A stretch of DNA of 57,110 nt from Bacteroidales bacterium (GTDB lineage: Bacteria > Bacteroidota > Bacteroidia > Bacteroidales > P3): positions 1 to 57,110 of the forward strand of contig JAFXAD010000023.1 in the NCBI GenBank assembly GCA_017522065.1, written 5' to 3'. This document shows positions 24,858 to 32,921 of the stretch, piece by piece. How positions within the stretch are numbered: position 1 is the stretch's first letter; each line of letters starts with the position of its first letter. A program made the translations under genes and the position numbers. The notes under the pieces were generated by a model. That model was not told the DNA's origin, did no database searches, and was given only the letters and a program-made list of their open reading frames with translations.

Positions 24858-25290
24858 ATTGAGATGTGTCAATGGCGGTTATCTTGTAATAACGTTTCCG
24901 TATTATCACCAGGCGAATCAGCCAAAGGGCGAAGAAGGCATCGGAGATGACCTTGTAGAGTGGCGGCATTGTGACGAACCACGACACCACCCAAGCCACG
25001 AGGTCGATGTCGAACAGGATGTTCCATATGCGTTCGCGGTCGTGGAACGTGCATTCCGTGTTGCTTCCGCGATGCACCTCGACCTGCTTCGTCGCTGATA
25101 CCGACAGGTCGATGCTGCGACCTTTTTTTCCGACGGGGATGCGTCCACCGAACTGCACCCTCAGGCTGTAGTTTCCCGGTGGTGCATCTATCTGCAGGCG
25201 GTCGTCCTGCAGCATGCCGGCATATAGACCGTCTATAAATACCGTGTGCGGCAGCTTGGGCTCGTACCAGTGGCGTATATGTTTTATTGT
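24847..25290 (-). pseudogene. 5'-truncated PEGA-like membrane protein
   Basis: An ATG at 25215 gives 122 residues, but clear coding continues upstream without a start codon (HWYEPKLPHTVFIDGLYAG) until about 25290. The N-terminal part resembles a PEGA-type surface fold (VFIDGLYAG, APPGNYSLRVQFGG). The C-terminal part has membrane segments (LVAWVVSWFVTMPPLYKV and FFALWLIRLVII). The 5' end meets an AT-rich repeat and hairpin element, so the native start seems lost, although a rare start codon cannot be excluded. It overlaps the PheC-like start by 11 bases. Confidence 0.5.
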
Positions 25291-25465
25291 TAGTACTTTA
25301 AAAATTAAAAATTAACAATTAATAATTCAAGTTTTGTATGTATGCGAAATATTTGATATTAAGTCGCCTATGGCGAGAAATTTTACAAATCTACTCAAAT
25401 CAAACAGATTAATATTGAAAGATTTGAAAGGATTTGCATGATTTCTGTCGCGAAGTGACACTCAC
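25291..25465. repeat. Variable-stem hairpin repeats between PEGA-like and MFS genes
   Basis: An AT-rich stretch is followed by hairpin TCGCC-TAT-GGCGA (25364-25376), the inverse of the 4838 copy. Then come gatttgaaaggatttg flanks and a second hairpin TGTCGC-GAA-GTGACA (25446-25460). Flanks are similar while stems differ. Confidence 0.65.
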
Positions 25466-25526
25466 ATATGATGCTACAAAAACGAGAAAAAACACATTTT
25501 ATGATTAAGCTATAAAGTTTTTTTCA

Positions 25527-25586
25527 TACTTTTGCAAGCGAAAATCAGGCTATTTACTTACAGTTAATTGCCTGTTTTCTTGCTTG
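25527..25586 (+). promoter_or_regulatory. Promoter and 5'-terminal hairpin of the MFS gene
   Basis: -7 element TACTTTTG (25527-25534) is followed at once by arms gcaagcgaaaatcaggc (25534-25550) and gcctgttttcttgcttg (25570-25586), an imperfect ~16-bp stem with a 19-nt loop. The hairpin would sit at the very 5' end of the mRNA. It may protect or attenuate the transcript. Confidence 0.6.
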
Positions 25587-25633
25587 GTAGAGCAGACAAC
25601 TCCACAAAGTTTTATTAATCAAATTCGAAAAAA

Positions 25634-26782
25634 ATGAAGAAAAACGTGCGTGGTTTGACTGCCGCCATCCTTTCCATCAGCCTGCTCACCGTTATGGCAG
25701 GTGCCGCCATGGCTCCGGCATTGGGAGCTATCAAAGAGCATTTCGATTCAAGCAGCCCATTGACTGTTCAGTTCATCGTTAGCCTGCCAGCACTACTGAT
25801 TATTGTTACTACTTTCTTTTTCCGTCCGTTATGCAGACTGATGCCGACACGGACGCTTGCCCTTGTGGGTCTGACACTTTATGTGGTTGCCGGTGCCGGT
25901 GCTTTCTTTGTCGATGGTATCGGGGTGCTGTTGGTGCTACGTGCCCTGCTGGGCGTAAGCGTGGGCATGATTATGCCGCTGTCGACAGGACTATTGTCAT
26001 TTTACTTTCCGCCCGAGGAGCAGAGCCGTTTGATGGGCCTTTCGGCTGCAATGAACCAGTTGGGTGGTGTGGTGGCTACATTGATGGCTGGAGTGCTGGC
26101 CACGGTGGATTGGAGTTACGCTTTCCTTGTCTATCTGGCAGGCTTGTTAGCCATAATCCTCGTTGCTGCAAAGCTGCCCAACGAACGTCTTGCATCACGC
26201 GGCAGTAGGCTGGAGCTGACGACTCTGTTGCGCTTCCATCCATCCGTTACGGCCATGTTGCTGATCATGCTGCTATTCTTCGTCTATCCCACCAACTTTG
26301 CGCTGACGAGCAGCGAGCAGGGGGTCGATACTATTGCCACCACGGTTATAATGATGGGATTAGATGTAGTAGCCTTTCTTGTAGGTCTGCTGTTCGGCTG
26401 GCTGATGCGCCATCTGCGCAGGTCGATGAAGTATGTCGCTCCGCTGTTCTTCATAGGAGGGTATGCAGTGTTGGCTTATTGGGGTGGTGTGACAGGAATG
26501 ATTGTAGGCTCGGTGCTTATCGGCATTGCCAACGGTATGGGCGTGCCATACGTCAACACCATTGCCAGTATCAAAGGTGGCCGCGACGCTGCCATCACAG
26601 TGATGCCGCTCATATCAGCAGCACTCTATCTCGGCCAGTTTCTCTCGCCCCTCATTGTGTCACCCCTTGCTGCCGCTCTTGGTACAGCGAATGCGCCGTA
26701 TGTCGTTGCTATGTGTCTGGCGGTGGTATTCCTGCTGCAGGTCTACATCACCCGTCGCCACCAAGCGTTGCCGCCAGCGTAA
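25634..26782 (+). CDS. MFS transporter
   Basis: The 382-residue protein has 12 predicted membrane segments and major-facilitator features: PALGAIKEHF after TM1, a cytoplasmic RPLCRLMPTR loop between TM2 and TM3, and GVSVGMIMPLSTGLLSFYFPPEEQSRLMG in the region of TM4-5 (drug/proton antiporter-like). Likely a proton-coupled efflux pump; substrate unknown. It converges on an HxlR regulator gene 17 bases away and is preceded by a promoter with a 5'-terminal hairpin. Confidence 0.88.
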   Translation: MKKNVRGLTAAILSISLLTVMAGAAMAPALGAIKEHFDSSSPLTVQFIVSLPALLIIVTTFFFRPLCRLMPTRTLALVGLTLYVVAGAGAFFVDGIGVLLVLRALLGVSVGMIMPLSTGLLSFYFPPEEQSRLMGLSAAMNQLGGVVATLMAGVLATVDWSYAFLVYLAGLLAIILVAAKLPNERLASRGSRLELTTLLRFHPSVTAMLLIMLLFFVYPTNFALTSSEQGVDTIATTVIMMGLDVVAFLVGLLFGWLMRHLRRSMKYVAPLFFIGGYAVLAYWGGVTGMIVGSVLIGIANGMGVPYVNTIASIKGGRDAAITVMPLISAALYLGQFLSPLIVSPLAAALGTANAPYVVAMCLAVVFLLQVYITRRHQALPPA

Positions 26783-26799
26783 TTTGTTTTGTCTACAGA

Positions 26800-27180
26800 T
26801 TACAGCGTATTGCTTTTGACGTAATTTTCGCGGTCGGTTATGATGGCATGGAGGTTGTGGTAAGCCCAGTCCATCAGTTGCTGCATGACGGGCATAAAGC
26901 TGCGCCCACGGTCGGTGAGTTCGTATTCCACGCGTGGCGGCATCTCTGGATATACTTTGCGGCAGATGAGACCGTCGGCTTCGAGCCCGCGGAGGGTCTG
27001 CGTGAGCATCTTCTGTGAGCAGTCGGGGTTGGCAGCGGCGATGTCGCGGAAGCGCATAGGCGAGTCCTCCTTGTTGATGGTGTAAAGTGCTGCGAGTGTC
27101 CACTTGTTTCCTATGCGTGCCAGCACGTTGCGGATGGGGCACTCGGGGAATATGGGGTCTTGGATGAAGTCTTTATGCAT
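26800..27180 (-). CDS. HxlR-family winged-helix regulator
   Basis: The 126-residue protein shows the HxlR pattern: CPIRNVLARIGNKWTLAALY, MRFRDIAAANPDCSQKMLTQTLRGLEADGLI and PPRVEYELTDRG. The conserved Cys near residue 14 (FPECPIR) is the redox- or aldehyde-sensing position in characterised members (HypR, QorR, HxlR). It follows the LRR gene after a purine repeat, so it may belong to the sirtuin-macrodomain transcript; the convergent MFS gene is another possible target. Confidence 0.9.
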   Translation of the reverse strand: MHKDFIQDPIFPECPIRNVLARIGNKWTLAALYTINKEDSPMRFRDIAAANPDCSQKMLTQTLRGLEADGLICRKVYPEMPPRVEYELTDRGRSFMPVMQQLMDWAYHNLHAIITDRENYVKSNTL

Positions 27181-27199
27181 GAATCTGATAGGGTTGAAA

Positions 27200-27243
27200 T
27201 GGTTTTAGTTATCGTTTTAGTTATCGTTTTCGTGCCGAAGGCT
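27200..27243 (-). repeat. Purine repeat with gccgaaggct tail
   Basis: Plus strand has atcgttttagttatcgtttt units and then cgtgccgaaggctttg, like 10385-10440 and 30835-30900. It lies between the LRR stop and the HxlR start on the minus strand. Confidence 0.8.
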
Positions 27244-27251
27244 TTGATGTT

Positions 27252-27734
27252 TTATTTTTTGTAATCGTGGTCGATGTCGACATCTGGACTGCATTGGAGG
27301 TCGGTCAGACTGTCGCAGCCTTTGAAGGCGTGGGCGTAGATTTTCTTCATTCCGCTGCCGCAGACCACCTGTCGCAGCGACTTGCAGTCCAGGAATGTGA
27401 AAGGGATAATCTGGGTGTAGCGGTTAGGCAGAACGATGCTTTCCACCCCGCAGCGGGCAAAGGCATACTGCCACATGCTCTCGAGCGCGGCAGGCAACTT
27501 GACGTGTTTCAGATTGTTGCAGCCGTCGAAGACAAAGCCGCCGATTTCGGTCACCGTGTCGGGAATGCTGACAGAGCGGATTTCGGTGTGACCCTTGAAG
27601 AGGTCGTCGAAGAGAATGGTTACCGGCTTGCCCCAGTGCAGGGGCGGGATGACGACGTCGGCTTCGTCGCCCTCATAGTGTATGGCGCAGAAGCTGTCGC
27701 TCTCTTCGACGTATTTGAACAGGAATTCTTGCAT
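27252..27734 (-). CDS. Leucine-rich-repeat (BspA-like LRR_5) protein
   Basis: The 160-residue protein has four to five LRR_5 units (IRSVSIPDTVTEIGGFVFDG, LKHVKLPAALESMWQYAFAR, VESIVLPNRYTQIIPFTFLD, LRQVVCGSGMKKIYAHAFKG). There is no signal peptide and the N-terminal ~45 residues are acidic, so it appears cytoplasmic, unlike surface BspA proteins. Its start is only 2 bases after the sirtuin stop, indicating translational coupling and perhaps a role as partner or target of the ADP-ribosylation pair. Confidence 0.8.
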   Translation of the reverse strand: MQEFLFKYVEESDSFCAIHYEGDEADVVIPPLHWGKPVTILFDDLFKGHTEIRSVSIPDTVTEIGGFVFDGCNNLKHVKLPAALESMWQYAFARCGVESIVLPNRYTQIIPFTFLDCKSLRQVVCGSGMKKIYAHAFKGCDSLTDLQCSPDVDIDHDYKK

Positions 27735-27736
27735 GA

Positions 27737-28582
27737 TTACGATTTGCTTATATCGTTCAGTATCTGGTTGATGTCTTCGGTAAAGGGGACGAATCGGGGC
27801 AAGTCTTGCAGGTAGGGTTCGGGGTCGCCCGGGTTGAAACGGACCAGGGTGGTGTGCGGGAACTTCTGTGCGAACTGTTCGAACGGGAGACGTATGATGC
27901 CGGGGGTGTTGTAGCCGATGCCGAACTCGAGCAGCAGCAGTCGACCTTGCGAGGCGTCGCCAACGAAATTGGTATAGCGGCGCGCCTGTTGCTGCCAGTG
28001 GAAGTCCTCGACGAAAGTGTCGTCGACCCGCAGGTTCATCGCGGCCGGTTGTCCATCGGGCATCGTGGGAATCATTTCCGAAGGGATGCGACAGTCGCTG
28101 ATGAGTGGCAACACCCGTTCAACCCATTCGCGGTTGCTTATCAACTTCTTGGGCGAACCACTTGCGGGCTGAAAACAGCCATAGTCGCCCTGTGTGGCGA
28201 AGATGTTCCCAGTGGGAAATCCTGCCAGCTCGAATTGGGCGTCGACGTTGGTGGTTACGACGAAGGCCTGGGGGAACAGCGCCAGCAGCCGGTGATAGAG
28301 CGGCAGCGCGCCCGTGCGGTAGCGGCAGAACCAGATGTGTTTGGCCCAAAAGGCCCAGTATTCTTCTTGGCTCTCGAAGGGGTGGAAGCCGCCGGTGTAG
28401 AGGTCGGTGATGCCGAAGCGTTCAATCCACGGCGCGAACTCGCGGCGGAAGTCGTCGCCGGCATAGTCCAACCCTGCGGCGGTGCTGAGGCCTGCTCCGG
28501 CGCCGATGATGATTGCGTAGGTTTCAGCAATGGCTTGGCGCAAGGCGTCAATCCTTTGAGAGTAGCTCTCGGTAGATGTCAT
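27737..28582 (-). CDS. Class M sirtuin (SirTM) ADP-ribosyltransferase-like protein
   Basis: From MTSTES (28582) the protein is 281 residues. Sirtuin NAD motifs are IIIGAGAGLSTAAGLDY and TTNVDAQFELAGF. The catalytic-loop histidine is replaced in ATQGDYGCFQ, as known for SirTM enzymes, which ADP-ribosylate lipoylated carrier proteins instead of deacetylating. The CxxC pairs of a zinc ribbon are not visible: the place where many homologues have CPxCG reads PTMPDGQPAAMNLR. It overlaps the Zn-macrodomain gene, the standard SirTM pairing, but no gcvH-L or lplA gene is near. A start at 28612 is possible. Confidence 0.87.
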   Translation of the reverse strand: MTSTESYSQRIDALRQAIAETYAIIIGAGAGLSTAAGLDYAGDDFRREFAPWIERFGITDLYTGGFHPFESQEEYWAFWAKHIWFCRYRTGALPLYHRLLALFPQAFVVTTNVDAQFELAGFPTGNIFATQGDYGCFQPASGSPKKLISNREWVERVLPLISDCRIPSEMIPTMPDGQPAAMNLRVDDTFVEDFHWQQQARRYTNFVGDASQGRLLLLEFGIGYNTPGIIRLPFEQFAQKFPHTTLVRFNPGDPEPYLQDLPRFVPFTEDINQILNDISKS

Positions 28583-29366
28583 AGTCGATGTCTTTGAAAA
28601 CGTTGAAGACAACAGTAAAATGCTTGTCTTTAAATTCGTGATTCTTAACCGTCTCGATGGCTATTTCGGCGGCGCGACGGTTGGGGAAGTGAAATTCGCC
28701 GGTCGATATGCAGCAGAAGGCGATGCTGCGGCAACCATTGCTTTCGGCAAGTCCGAGGCAGTTACGGTAGCAGTCGGCCAGCTGCTCCTCCTGCTTGCGG
28801 GTGGGCACGCCGTCGGGGATGATGGGACCCACGGTGTGGATGACATGGCGGCACGGCAGGTTGTAGGCTTTGGTGATGCGTGCCTCAGATGTGAAGGCAT
28901 GCCGATAGGTGGTGCCGCCCATCGTGTATTCCGGATGCACCGGCGGGCACTCGGCACCACTCATGGCCTCGGCGCATTCGGCGCGGAGTTGCAGGCCGGC
29001 GGCGCTGTGGATGCAGTTGTCAATGCAGGCGTGCAGCGGATGCCAGCAGCCCATCATCTGGCTGTTGGCAGCGTTGACGATGGCGTCGACACGCAAACGT
29101 GTGATGTCGCCCTGCCAGAGGAGGGGAGTGTCAGCAGACGTGGCGATGTCTTCCAAACCCACCACCCCCTTGTCCTGCAGCTGGGTCTGCAACTCGGCGT
29201 CCTGCGCCTGTAGAAACTCCTCGCTCAACTGCTGTGGCTGCCAGATGTTTTCCAATGCCCGCAGCAGGCGTTGCTTCTCGGCCAGCGTGGCCGGAATGTC
29301 GGTCTCTACGTCGTTCTGCCGCAACAGGTAGCGGATGCAAAAGTCCAAGTTTTCCAGTCGGTCCAT
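28548..29366 (-). CDS. Zn-macrodomain protein-ADP-ribose hydrolase
   Basis: The 272-residue protein has a ~95-residue helical N-terminal region and a macrodomain. Visible are QGDITRLRVDAIVNAANSQM, the zinc-macro loop GCWHPLHACIDNCIHSAAG with its Cys/His ligands, HVIHTVGP, and AFCCISTGEFHFP. Zn-macrodomains paired with SirTM reverse its ADP-ribosylation. The stop overlaps the sirtuin start region, so synthesis of writer and eraser is coupled. Confidence 0.92.
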   Translation of the reverse strand: MDRLENLDFCIRYLLRQNDVETDIPATLAEKQRLLRALENIWQPQQLSEEFLQAQDAELQTQLQDKGVVGLEDIATSADTPLLWQGDITRLRVDAIVNAANSQMMGCWHPLHACIDNCIHSAAGLQLRAECAEAMSGAECPPVHPEYTMGGTTYRHAFTSEARITKAYNLPCRHVIHTVGPIIPDGVPTRKQEEQLADCYRNCLGLAESNGCRSIAFCCISTGEFHFPNRRAAEIAIETVKNHEFKDKHFTVVFNVFKDIDYDIYRELLSKD

Positions 29367-29402
29367 AGTGCGTACTGTTATTTTCGAGAATTATTTCAAG
29401 AA

Positions 29403-29852
29403 TTATTTCGAGAATCGTGCGCCGACGAAGCCGTCGCGTACGTCGCCGGTGGCGAGGTCGAACGACTTGTGTATGGGCGGTGTGGGCCGCAGGTCGTAGT
29501 AGTCCATCCGCTCGATGGGGAGCCGGAAGTAGGCCATCGTGTCGTAGCTCGGATAGAGGCGGCGCAGCACCTCGTTGTGGTCGTAGATCCAGCGCTTGTC
29601 GGCGTCGTCCACGTCGAAGTCGACCCGTCCCGAGCAGCGCACCGACACACGGTCGTGCATCACGAGGAACTCCGCCCGCGGGTTCTGCCGCAGCTGGCGG
29701 TACACCTCCTTGCGCTCGGAGGTGGCGAAAAAGAGGGTCGTACCCTCCTGCTTCATAATCTGGAAGGCCCGGAGGCAGGGACGGTCGCCGTCCACCGTGG
29801 CCAAAACGCCTTCAACGTGAGTGTTAAGAAATTCCAATGCTTGTTCAATCAT
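29403..29852 (-). CDS. Pyridoxamine 5'-phosphate oxidase family (PPOX) flavoprotein
   Basis: From ATG 29852 the protein is 149 residues with the split-barrel FMN-binding fold: GVLATVDGDRPCLRAFQIMK, TLFFATSERKEVYRQL, NPRAEFLVMHDRVSVRCSG. Such proteins reduce F420-/FMN-linked substrates or act on nitro/heme compounds; the substrate is unknown. It is the first gene of the minus-strand run leading to the macrodomain gene 36 bases on. The promoter lies only 4 nt from the ATG, so the mRNA seems leaderless. Confidence 0.83.
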   Translation of the reverse strand: MIEQALEFLNTHVEGVLATVDGDRPCLRAFQIMKQEGTTLFFATSERKEVYRQLRQNPRAEFLVMHDRVSVRCSGRVDFDVDDADKRWIYDHNEVLRRLYPSYDTMAYFRLPIERMDYYDLRPTPPIHKSFDLATGDVRDGFVGARFSK

Positions 29853-29856
29853 GATG

Positions 29857-29864
29857 CAAAAGTA
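29857..29864 (-). promoter_or_regulatory. -7 element TACTTTTG with 4-nt gap to the start codon
   Basis: Minus strand reads TACTTTTG-CATC-ATG. With the usual Bacteroidetes TSS a few bases after TTTG, transcription would begin at or beside the ATG. No downstream in-frame Met is near, supporting a leaderless transcript. Confidence 0.65.
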
Positions 29865-29942
29865 CTTTTTTTTTTGCAAACAGGCAGGCATCTTGCGAAA
29901 CCTGCCTGTAGTGCGACTATTTAGGTGAAGAAAGTATTTTTT

Positions 29943-30362
29943 TTATTTGTAGAGGGATTCAGCCAGCGGAGCGATGTCGCCGGGCATGTCGGGATAGGCG
30001 GCCTTGAGCGCTTCGGCGAAGCTGGCGGCATTCTTATTCTCGGCGCGGAGCTTCTTCAAGCATTCCAGGTAGGCGATGCGGGCTTCGACGGCAGGCTTCT
30101 CGACCAAGCCGCCATGGCCGCCGATGAAGTATTTGGCACCAGTGGCCAGCTCGGCCTTGGTGGCGGCCAGTTCGGCGTCGATAGCATCTTTGCTGCCCAG
30201 CTGCAGGGGGCTCATGTGCATCTGATAGGGAGCCCAATGGGTGTAGCACACCTGGCTGCCGATGAGGATCATCGAACCGGGGAAGTCGCTGATGGCGCCA
30301 TGGTCGAAGCGGAAGTCGACGCCGGCATACTGCTCTATATCGTTATTTAATTGTTTACCAAT
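29943..30362 (-). pseudogene. N-terminally truncated MBL-fold hydrolase
   Basis: Coding similarity begins right behind a TGA at 30363-30365 with no start codon (NNDIEQYAGVDFRFDHGAI) and ends at 29943. An internal Met could give only 109 residues. GSQVCYTHWAPYQMHM and YFIGGHGG resemble the C-terminal third of metallo-beta-lactamase-fold hydrolases. The HxHxDH metal site that should lie upstream is absent. The 5' part appears deleted up to the end of the cupin gene, whose last 8 bases overlap. Confidence 0.65.
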
Positions 30363-30807
30363 TCAGTGGGTCGCTGAGGATGTTGCCGTCGGTCATGGGG
30401 CTGTCGGCATCGGTGAAGTTGTTGGCCTTGTACTGGATGCAGAGCATGGTGAGGTTCTCGCTGCCTGTGTTCTTCAGGGCGCGGCGTCCGTCGGGGCTGA
30501 CGCGGACGATGGTGCCTTCGCTGACGGGGAACTGCTCGCCGTCCACCTGATAGGTGCCCTGGCCACGCAGGATGATGTAGAGTTCCTCGTGGGTCTTGTG
30601 GGTGTGGAGGAATCCGCTGTCCTGACCGGGGACGAGGGTCTGGAATGACAGCTCGCTACCGGTGGTGCCTACAGCCTGGCCTACGAAGACCTTGCCTTTG
30701 ATGACGTTGGGGCCCATGGGCAGTTCGTGTTCGATAATCTGGTCGATTGTTCCTACGCTGACGGCCTTGTAGTTGCGGCCACTCTTGATGGTTTCTAATG
30801 TTCTCAT
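30355..30807 (-). CDS. Cupin-domain protein
   Basis: The 150-residue protein has one cupin barrel: PGQDSGFLHTHKTHEELYIIL (metal His/His/Glu, with HTHKTHEE) and the second motif GTIVRVSPDGRRALKNTG. The second-motif histidine is replaced by Arg, so the metal site may be incomplete. Function is unknown; family members are sugar isomerases, dioxygenases or binding proteins. Its leader contains a purine repeat and a CCTAAA-like tract. Confidence 0.85.
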   Translation of the reverse strand: MRTLETIKSGRNYKAVSVGTIDQIIEHELPMGPNVIKGKVFVGQAVGTTGSELSFQTLVPGQDSGFLHTHKTHEELYIILRGQGTYQVDGEQFPVSEGTIVRVSPDGRRALKNTGSENLTMLCIQYKANNFTDADSPMTDGNILSDPLNW

Positions 30808-30905
30808 GGTTTTAAGGGTTTTAGGGTTTAAAAGTTTTCGTTTTCGTTATCGTTTTCGTGCCGAAGGCCTTTTTGTTTTCGAGCCAAAGGCTTTTTCGTT
30901 GTTTT
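30808..30905 (-). repeat. CCTAAA-like tract plus two purine-repeat units in the cupin leader
   Basis: Plus strand: ttttaagggttttagggttt, then cgttttcgttatcgtttt, then gtgccgaaggccttttt and again gagccaaaggctttttcg. The last unit is duplicated here. All lies between the -7 element and the cupin ATG, so it would be transcribed as 5' UTR. Confidence 0.75.
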
Positions 30906-30912
30906 TCGGTTG

Positions 30913-30920
30913 CAAAAGTA
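30913..30920 (-). promoter_or_regulatory. -7 element TACTTTTG of the cupin gene
   Basis: Minus strand TACTTTTGCA, 105 nt before the ATG. Confidence 0.7.
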
Positions 30921-31089
30921 CGTTACTTTCCAAAACCCCGCAAGAAGGTACCAGACGGTAAGCCACTTACCTTTTGGTAAGCAATACTGCCTATACTAAC
31001 TTTCTTTTTGAAACTTTTATGATTTTTAACATTTTGTGTCAGACGAAAGATCTATCAAAAACCGTTTTCAGGATAAGAAAAGTGCGGAA

Positions 31090-31172
31090 ATAGGGTTTGA
31101 GGGTTAAAGGGTTTGAGGGTTAAAGGGTTAAAGTGTTTGAGGGTTAAAGTGTTTGAGGGTTTTAGGTCTAAG
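31090..31172 (+). repeat. Telomere-like gggtttgagggttaaa tandem repeat
   Basis: Six to seven units of gggtttgag/gggttaaag in tandem, then gggttttaggtctaa. The strand orientation differs from the tracts at 97 and 30808. It precedes the promoter of the cyclophilin-like gene. Confidence 0.75.
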
Positions 31173-31203
31173 GGGGGTGGTTTGGTATATTGGAAATTAT
31201 CTG

Positions 31204-31211
31204 TAACTTTG
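31204..31211 (+). promoter_or_regulatory. -7 element TAACTTTG of the cyclophilin-like gene
   Basis: TAACTTTGCA fits TAnnTTTG and lies 31 nt before the ATG at 31243. Confidence 0.65.
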
Positions 31212-31242
31212 CAGATGTAATTAGCGTCGACAAGAAAACAAT

Positions 31243-31698
31243 ATGAATCATACAATGAAACTGTTAGCCGCTATCATGATGCTCTTTTGTACCGCATGTT
31301 CACCGGAAGATGAACCTGTCTCGCCATCTGCTGCCACGCTTGGCGACATCACCATCACCGTCGGCAGCCAAACTTTTTCTGCCACGCTGGAGAAAAACAG
31401 CACAGCAGAAGCCTTCAGTGCCATGCTGCCCATGACGCTCGAGATGAGCGATCTGCACGGCAACGAGAAATACCACTACCTCAGCCAATCACTACCAACT
31501 AACCGCACTAGCATCGGCACTATCCATGCTGGCGATATTATGCTCTATCAGGACAACTGTGTGGTGCTCTTCTACGAGACCTTCAACACATCGTACAGAT
31601 ATTCCCGCATCGGCCATATCGCTGACACCGAAGGACTCAAGCAGGCTCTTGGTGGTGGCAATGTAACAATCACTTTCTCAATTCAAAACGATAACTAA
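31243..31698 (+). CDS. Cyclophilin-like fold lipoprotein
   Basis: The 151-residue protein has a lipoprotein signal (AAIMMLFCTAC) and a cyclophilin-like barrel (ITVGSQTFSATLEKN, LPMTLEMSDLHGNEKYHYL, GDIMLYQDNCVVLFYETF, YSRIGHI). This small family lacks the peptidyl-prolyl isomerase active site of true cyclophilins and has no proven role. It is 3 bases ahead of the hydrolase gene, so the pair is co-translated; such pairs often occur near oxidoreductases in Bacteroidetes. Confidence 0.8.
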   Translation: MNHTMKLLAAIMMLFCTACSPEDEPVSPSAATLGDITITVGSQTFSATLEKNSTAEAFSAMLPMTLEMSDLHGNEKYHYLSQSLPTNRTSIGTIHAGDIMLYQDNCVVLFYETFNTSYRYSRIGHIADTEGLKQALGGGNVTITFSIQNDN

Positions 31699-31701
31699 AA
31701 A

Positions 31702-32802
31702 ATGAAGCTCAGACACACTTTGGCCGTCGGCGTCATGACGGCAACCCTGGCCTTGGCCGGATGCAATAACGAAAATCAAATAAAAGAACAAACAGATATG
31801 ACTAAACTGACACTGACACAAGAGTGGGACAAGGTGTTCCCGCTCAGCGACAAGGTGGAACACCGTAAGGTGACTTTCCACAACCGTTTCGGCATCGAAC
31901 TGGCTGCGGATATGTACACGCCCAAAGACGCCTCGGGCAAACTGGCTGCAATAGCCGTCTGCGGTCCCTTCGGGGCCGTCAAGGAGCAGAGCAGCGGTCT
32001 CTACGCACAACACATGGCAGAACGCGGATTCATCGCCATAGCTTTCGACCCCAGCTTCACGGGTGAGAGTGGCGGAGAACCCCGCCGTATGGCCAGCCCC
32101 GACATCAACACCGAGGACTTCCTGGCAGCCGTCGATTTCCTCTCGGTACAGCCCAATGTCGACCCTGAACGTATCGGCATCATCGGCATCTGCGGATGGG
32201 GTGGCATGGCAGTCAACGCTGCTGCCCTCGACCCACGCATCAAAGCTACCGTGGCCAGCACGATGTACGATATGAGCAAGATAGCCCGCGAAGGCTACTT
32301 TGGCAGTGCCGACAGCCGCGAGGCCCGAGACGAGCAGCGTCGTGCATGGGCTACACAGCGCATAGAGGACTATCGTACAGGTAGCTACAAACGAGGTGGC
32401 GGTGTGGTCGACCCTCTGCCCGACGATGCTCCGTGGTTCGTCAAGGATTATCACGCCTACTACAAATGTCCGCGCGGCTACCATGAGCGCAGCGGCAACT
32501 CGACTGACGGCTGGAACGTCACCGGCACGATGAGTTTCATCAATCAGCCCCTGCTCGATATGGCATGCGAGATTGGCAGTCCCGTGCTGCTTATCCACGG
32601 CGAGAATGCCCACAGCCGCTACTTCAGCGAATATGCTTTCGAGAAGATGACCGGAAAGAAATGTGACGGCAAGAGCATGACTGTCGGCAACAAGGAGATT
32701 ATGATTATCCCCAGAGCCAGCCACGTGGACCTCTACGACGATGTGGCCGGTGTGATTCCTTACGACAAGATTGAACGTTTCTTCTCCGACAATCTGAAGT
32801 AA
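31702..32802 (+). CDS. Alpha/beta-hydrolase lipoprotein with Cys nucleophile
   Basis: The 366-residue protein has a lipoprotein signal ending LALAGC and an alpha/beta hydrolase domain. The nucleophile elbow reads GICGWGG, with Cys in place of Ser as in dienelactone hydrolases. FDPSFTGESGGEP precedes it; a C-terminal segment has LLIHGENAHS and the general-base His in RASHVDLYDD. It should cleave an ester, lactone or thioester in the envelope; substrate unknown. Ends at a strong terminator. Confidence 0.85.
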   Translation: MKLRHTLAVGVMTATLALAGCNNENQIKEQTDMTKLTLTQEWDKVFPLSDKVEHRKVTFHNRFGIELAADMYTPKDASGKLAAIAVCGPFGAVKEQSSGLYAQHMAERGFIAIAFDPSFTGESGGEPRRMASPDINTEDFLAAVDFLSVQPNVDPERIGIIGICGWGGMAVNAAALDPRIKATVASTMYDMSKIAREGYFGSADSREARDEQRRAWATQRIEDYRTGSYKRGGGVVDPLPDDAPWFVKDYHAYYKCPRGYHERSGNSTDGWNVTGTMSFINQPLLDMACEIGSPVLLIHGENAHSRYFSEYAFEKMTGKKCDGKSMTVGNKEIMIIPRASHVDLYDDVAGVIPYDKIERFFSDNLK

Positions 32803-32820
32803 ATCAGTTTGTCATGCGTA

Positions 32821-32850
32821 AAAAAGCGGAGCCGTAAGGCTCCGCTTTTT
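32821..32850 (+). terminator. Intrinsic terminator
   Basis: Perfect stem aaaaagcggagcc-gtaa-ggctccgcttttt with T-tract, 18 nt after the hydrolase stop. Confidence 0.9.
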
Positions 32851-32921
32851 CTTTGCCTGAAAGCGGGTGGTCCGCCAGGCAACAATTGATTCAATTATAA
32901 CTAAATCTTTAGTTTCATTTC

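Noticed and set aside
25581-25605. 'ttggtagagcagacaac' resembles a tRNA D-arm
   Set aside because: No acceptor stem, anticodon arm or T-arm (ttcgaatc) can be placed around it; it is the right flank of the MFS leader hairpin.
31055-31255. Minus-strand frame with LKPFNPQTL-like repeats
   Set aside because: It is only the antisense of the gggtttgag tandem repeat.
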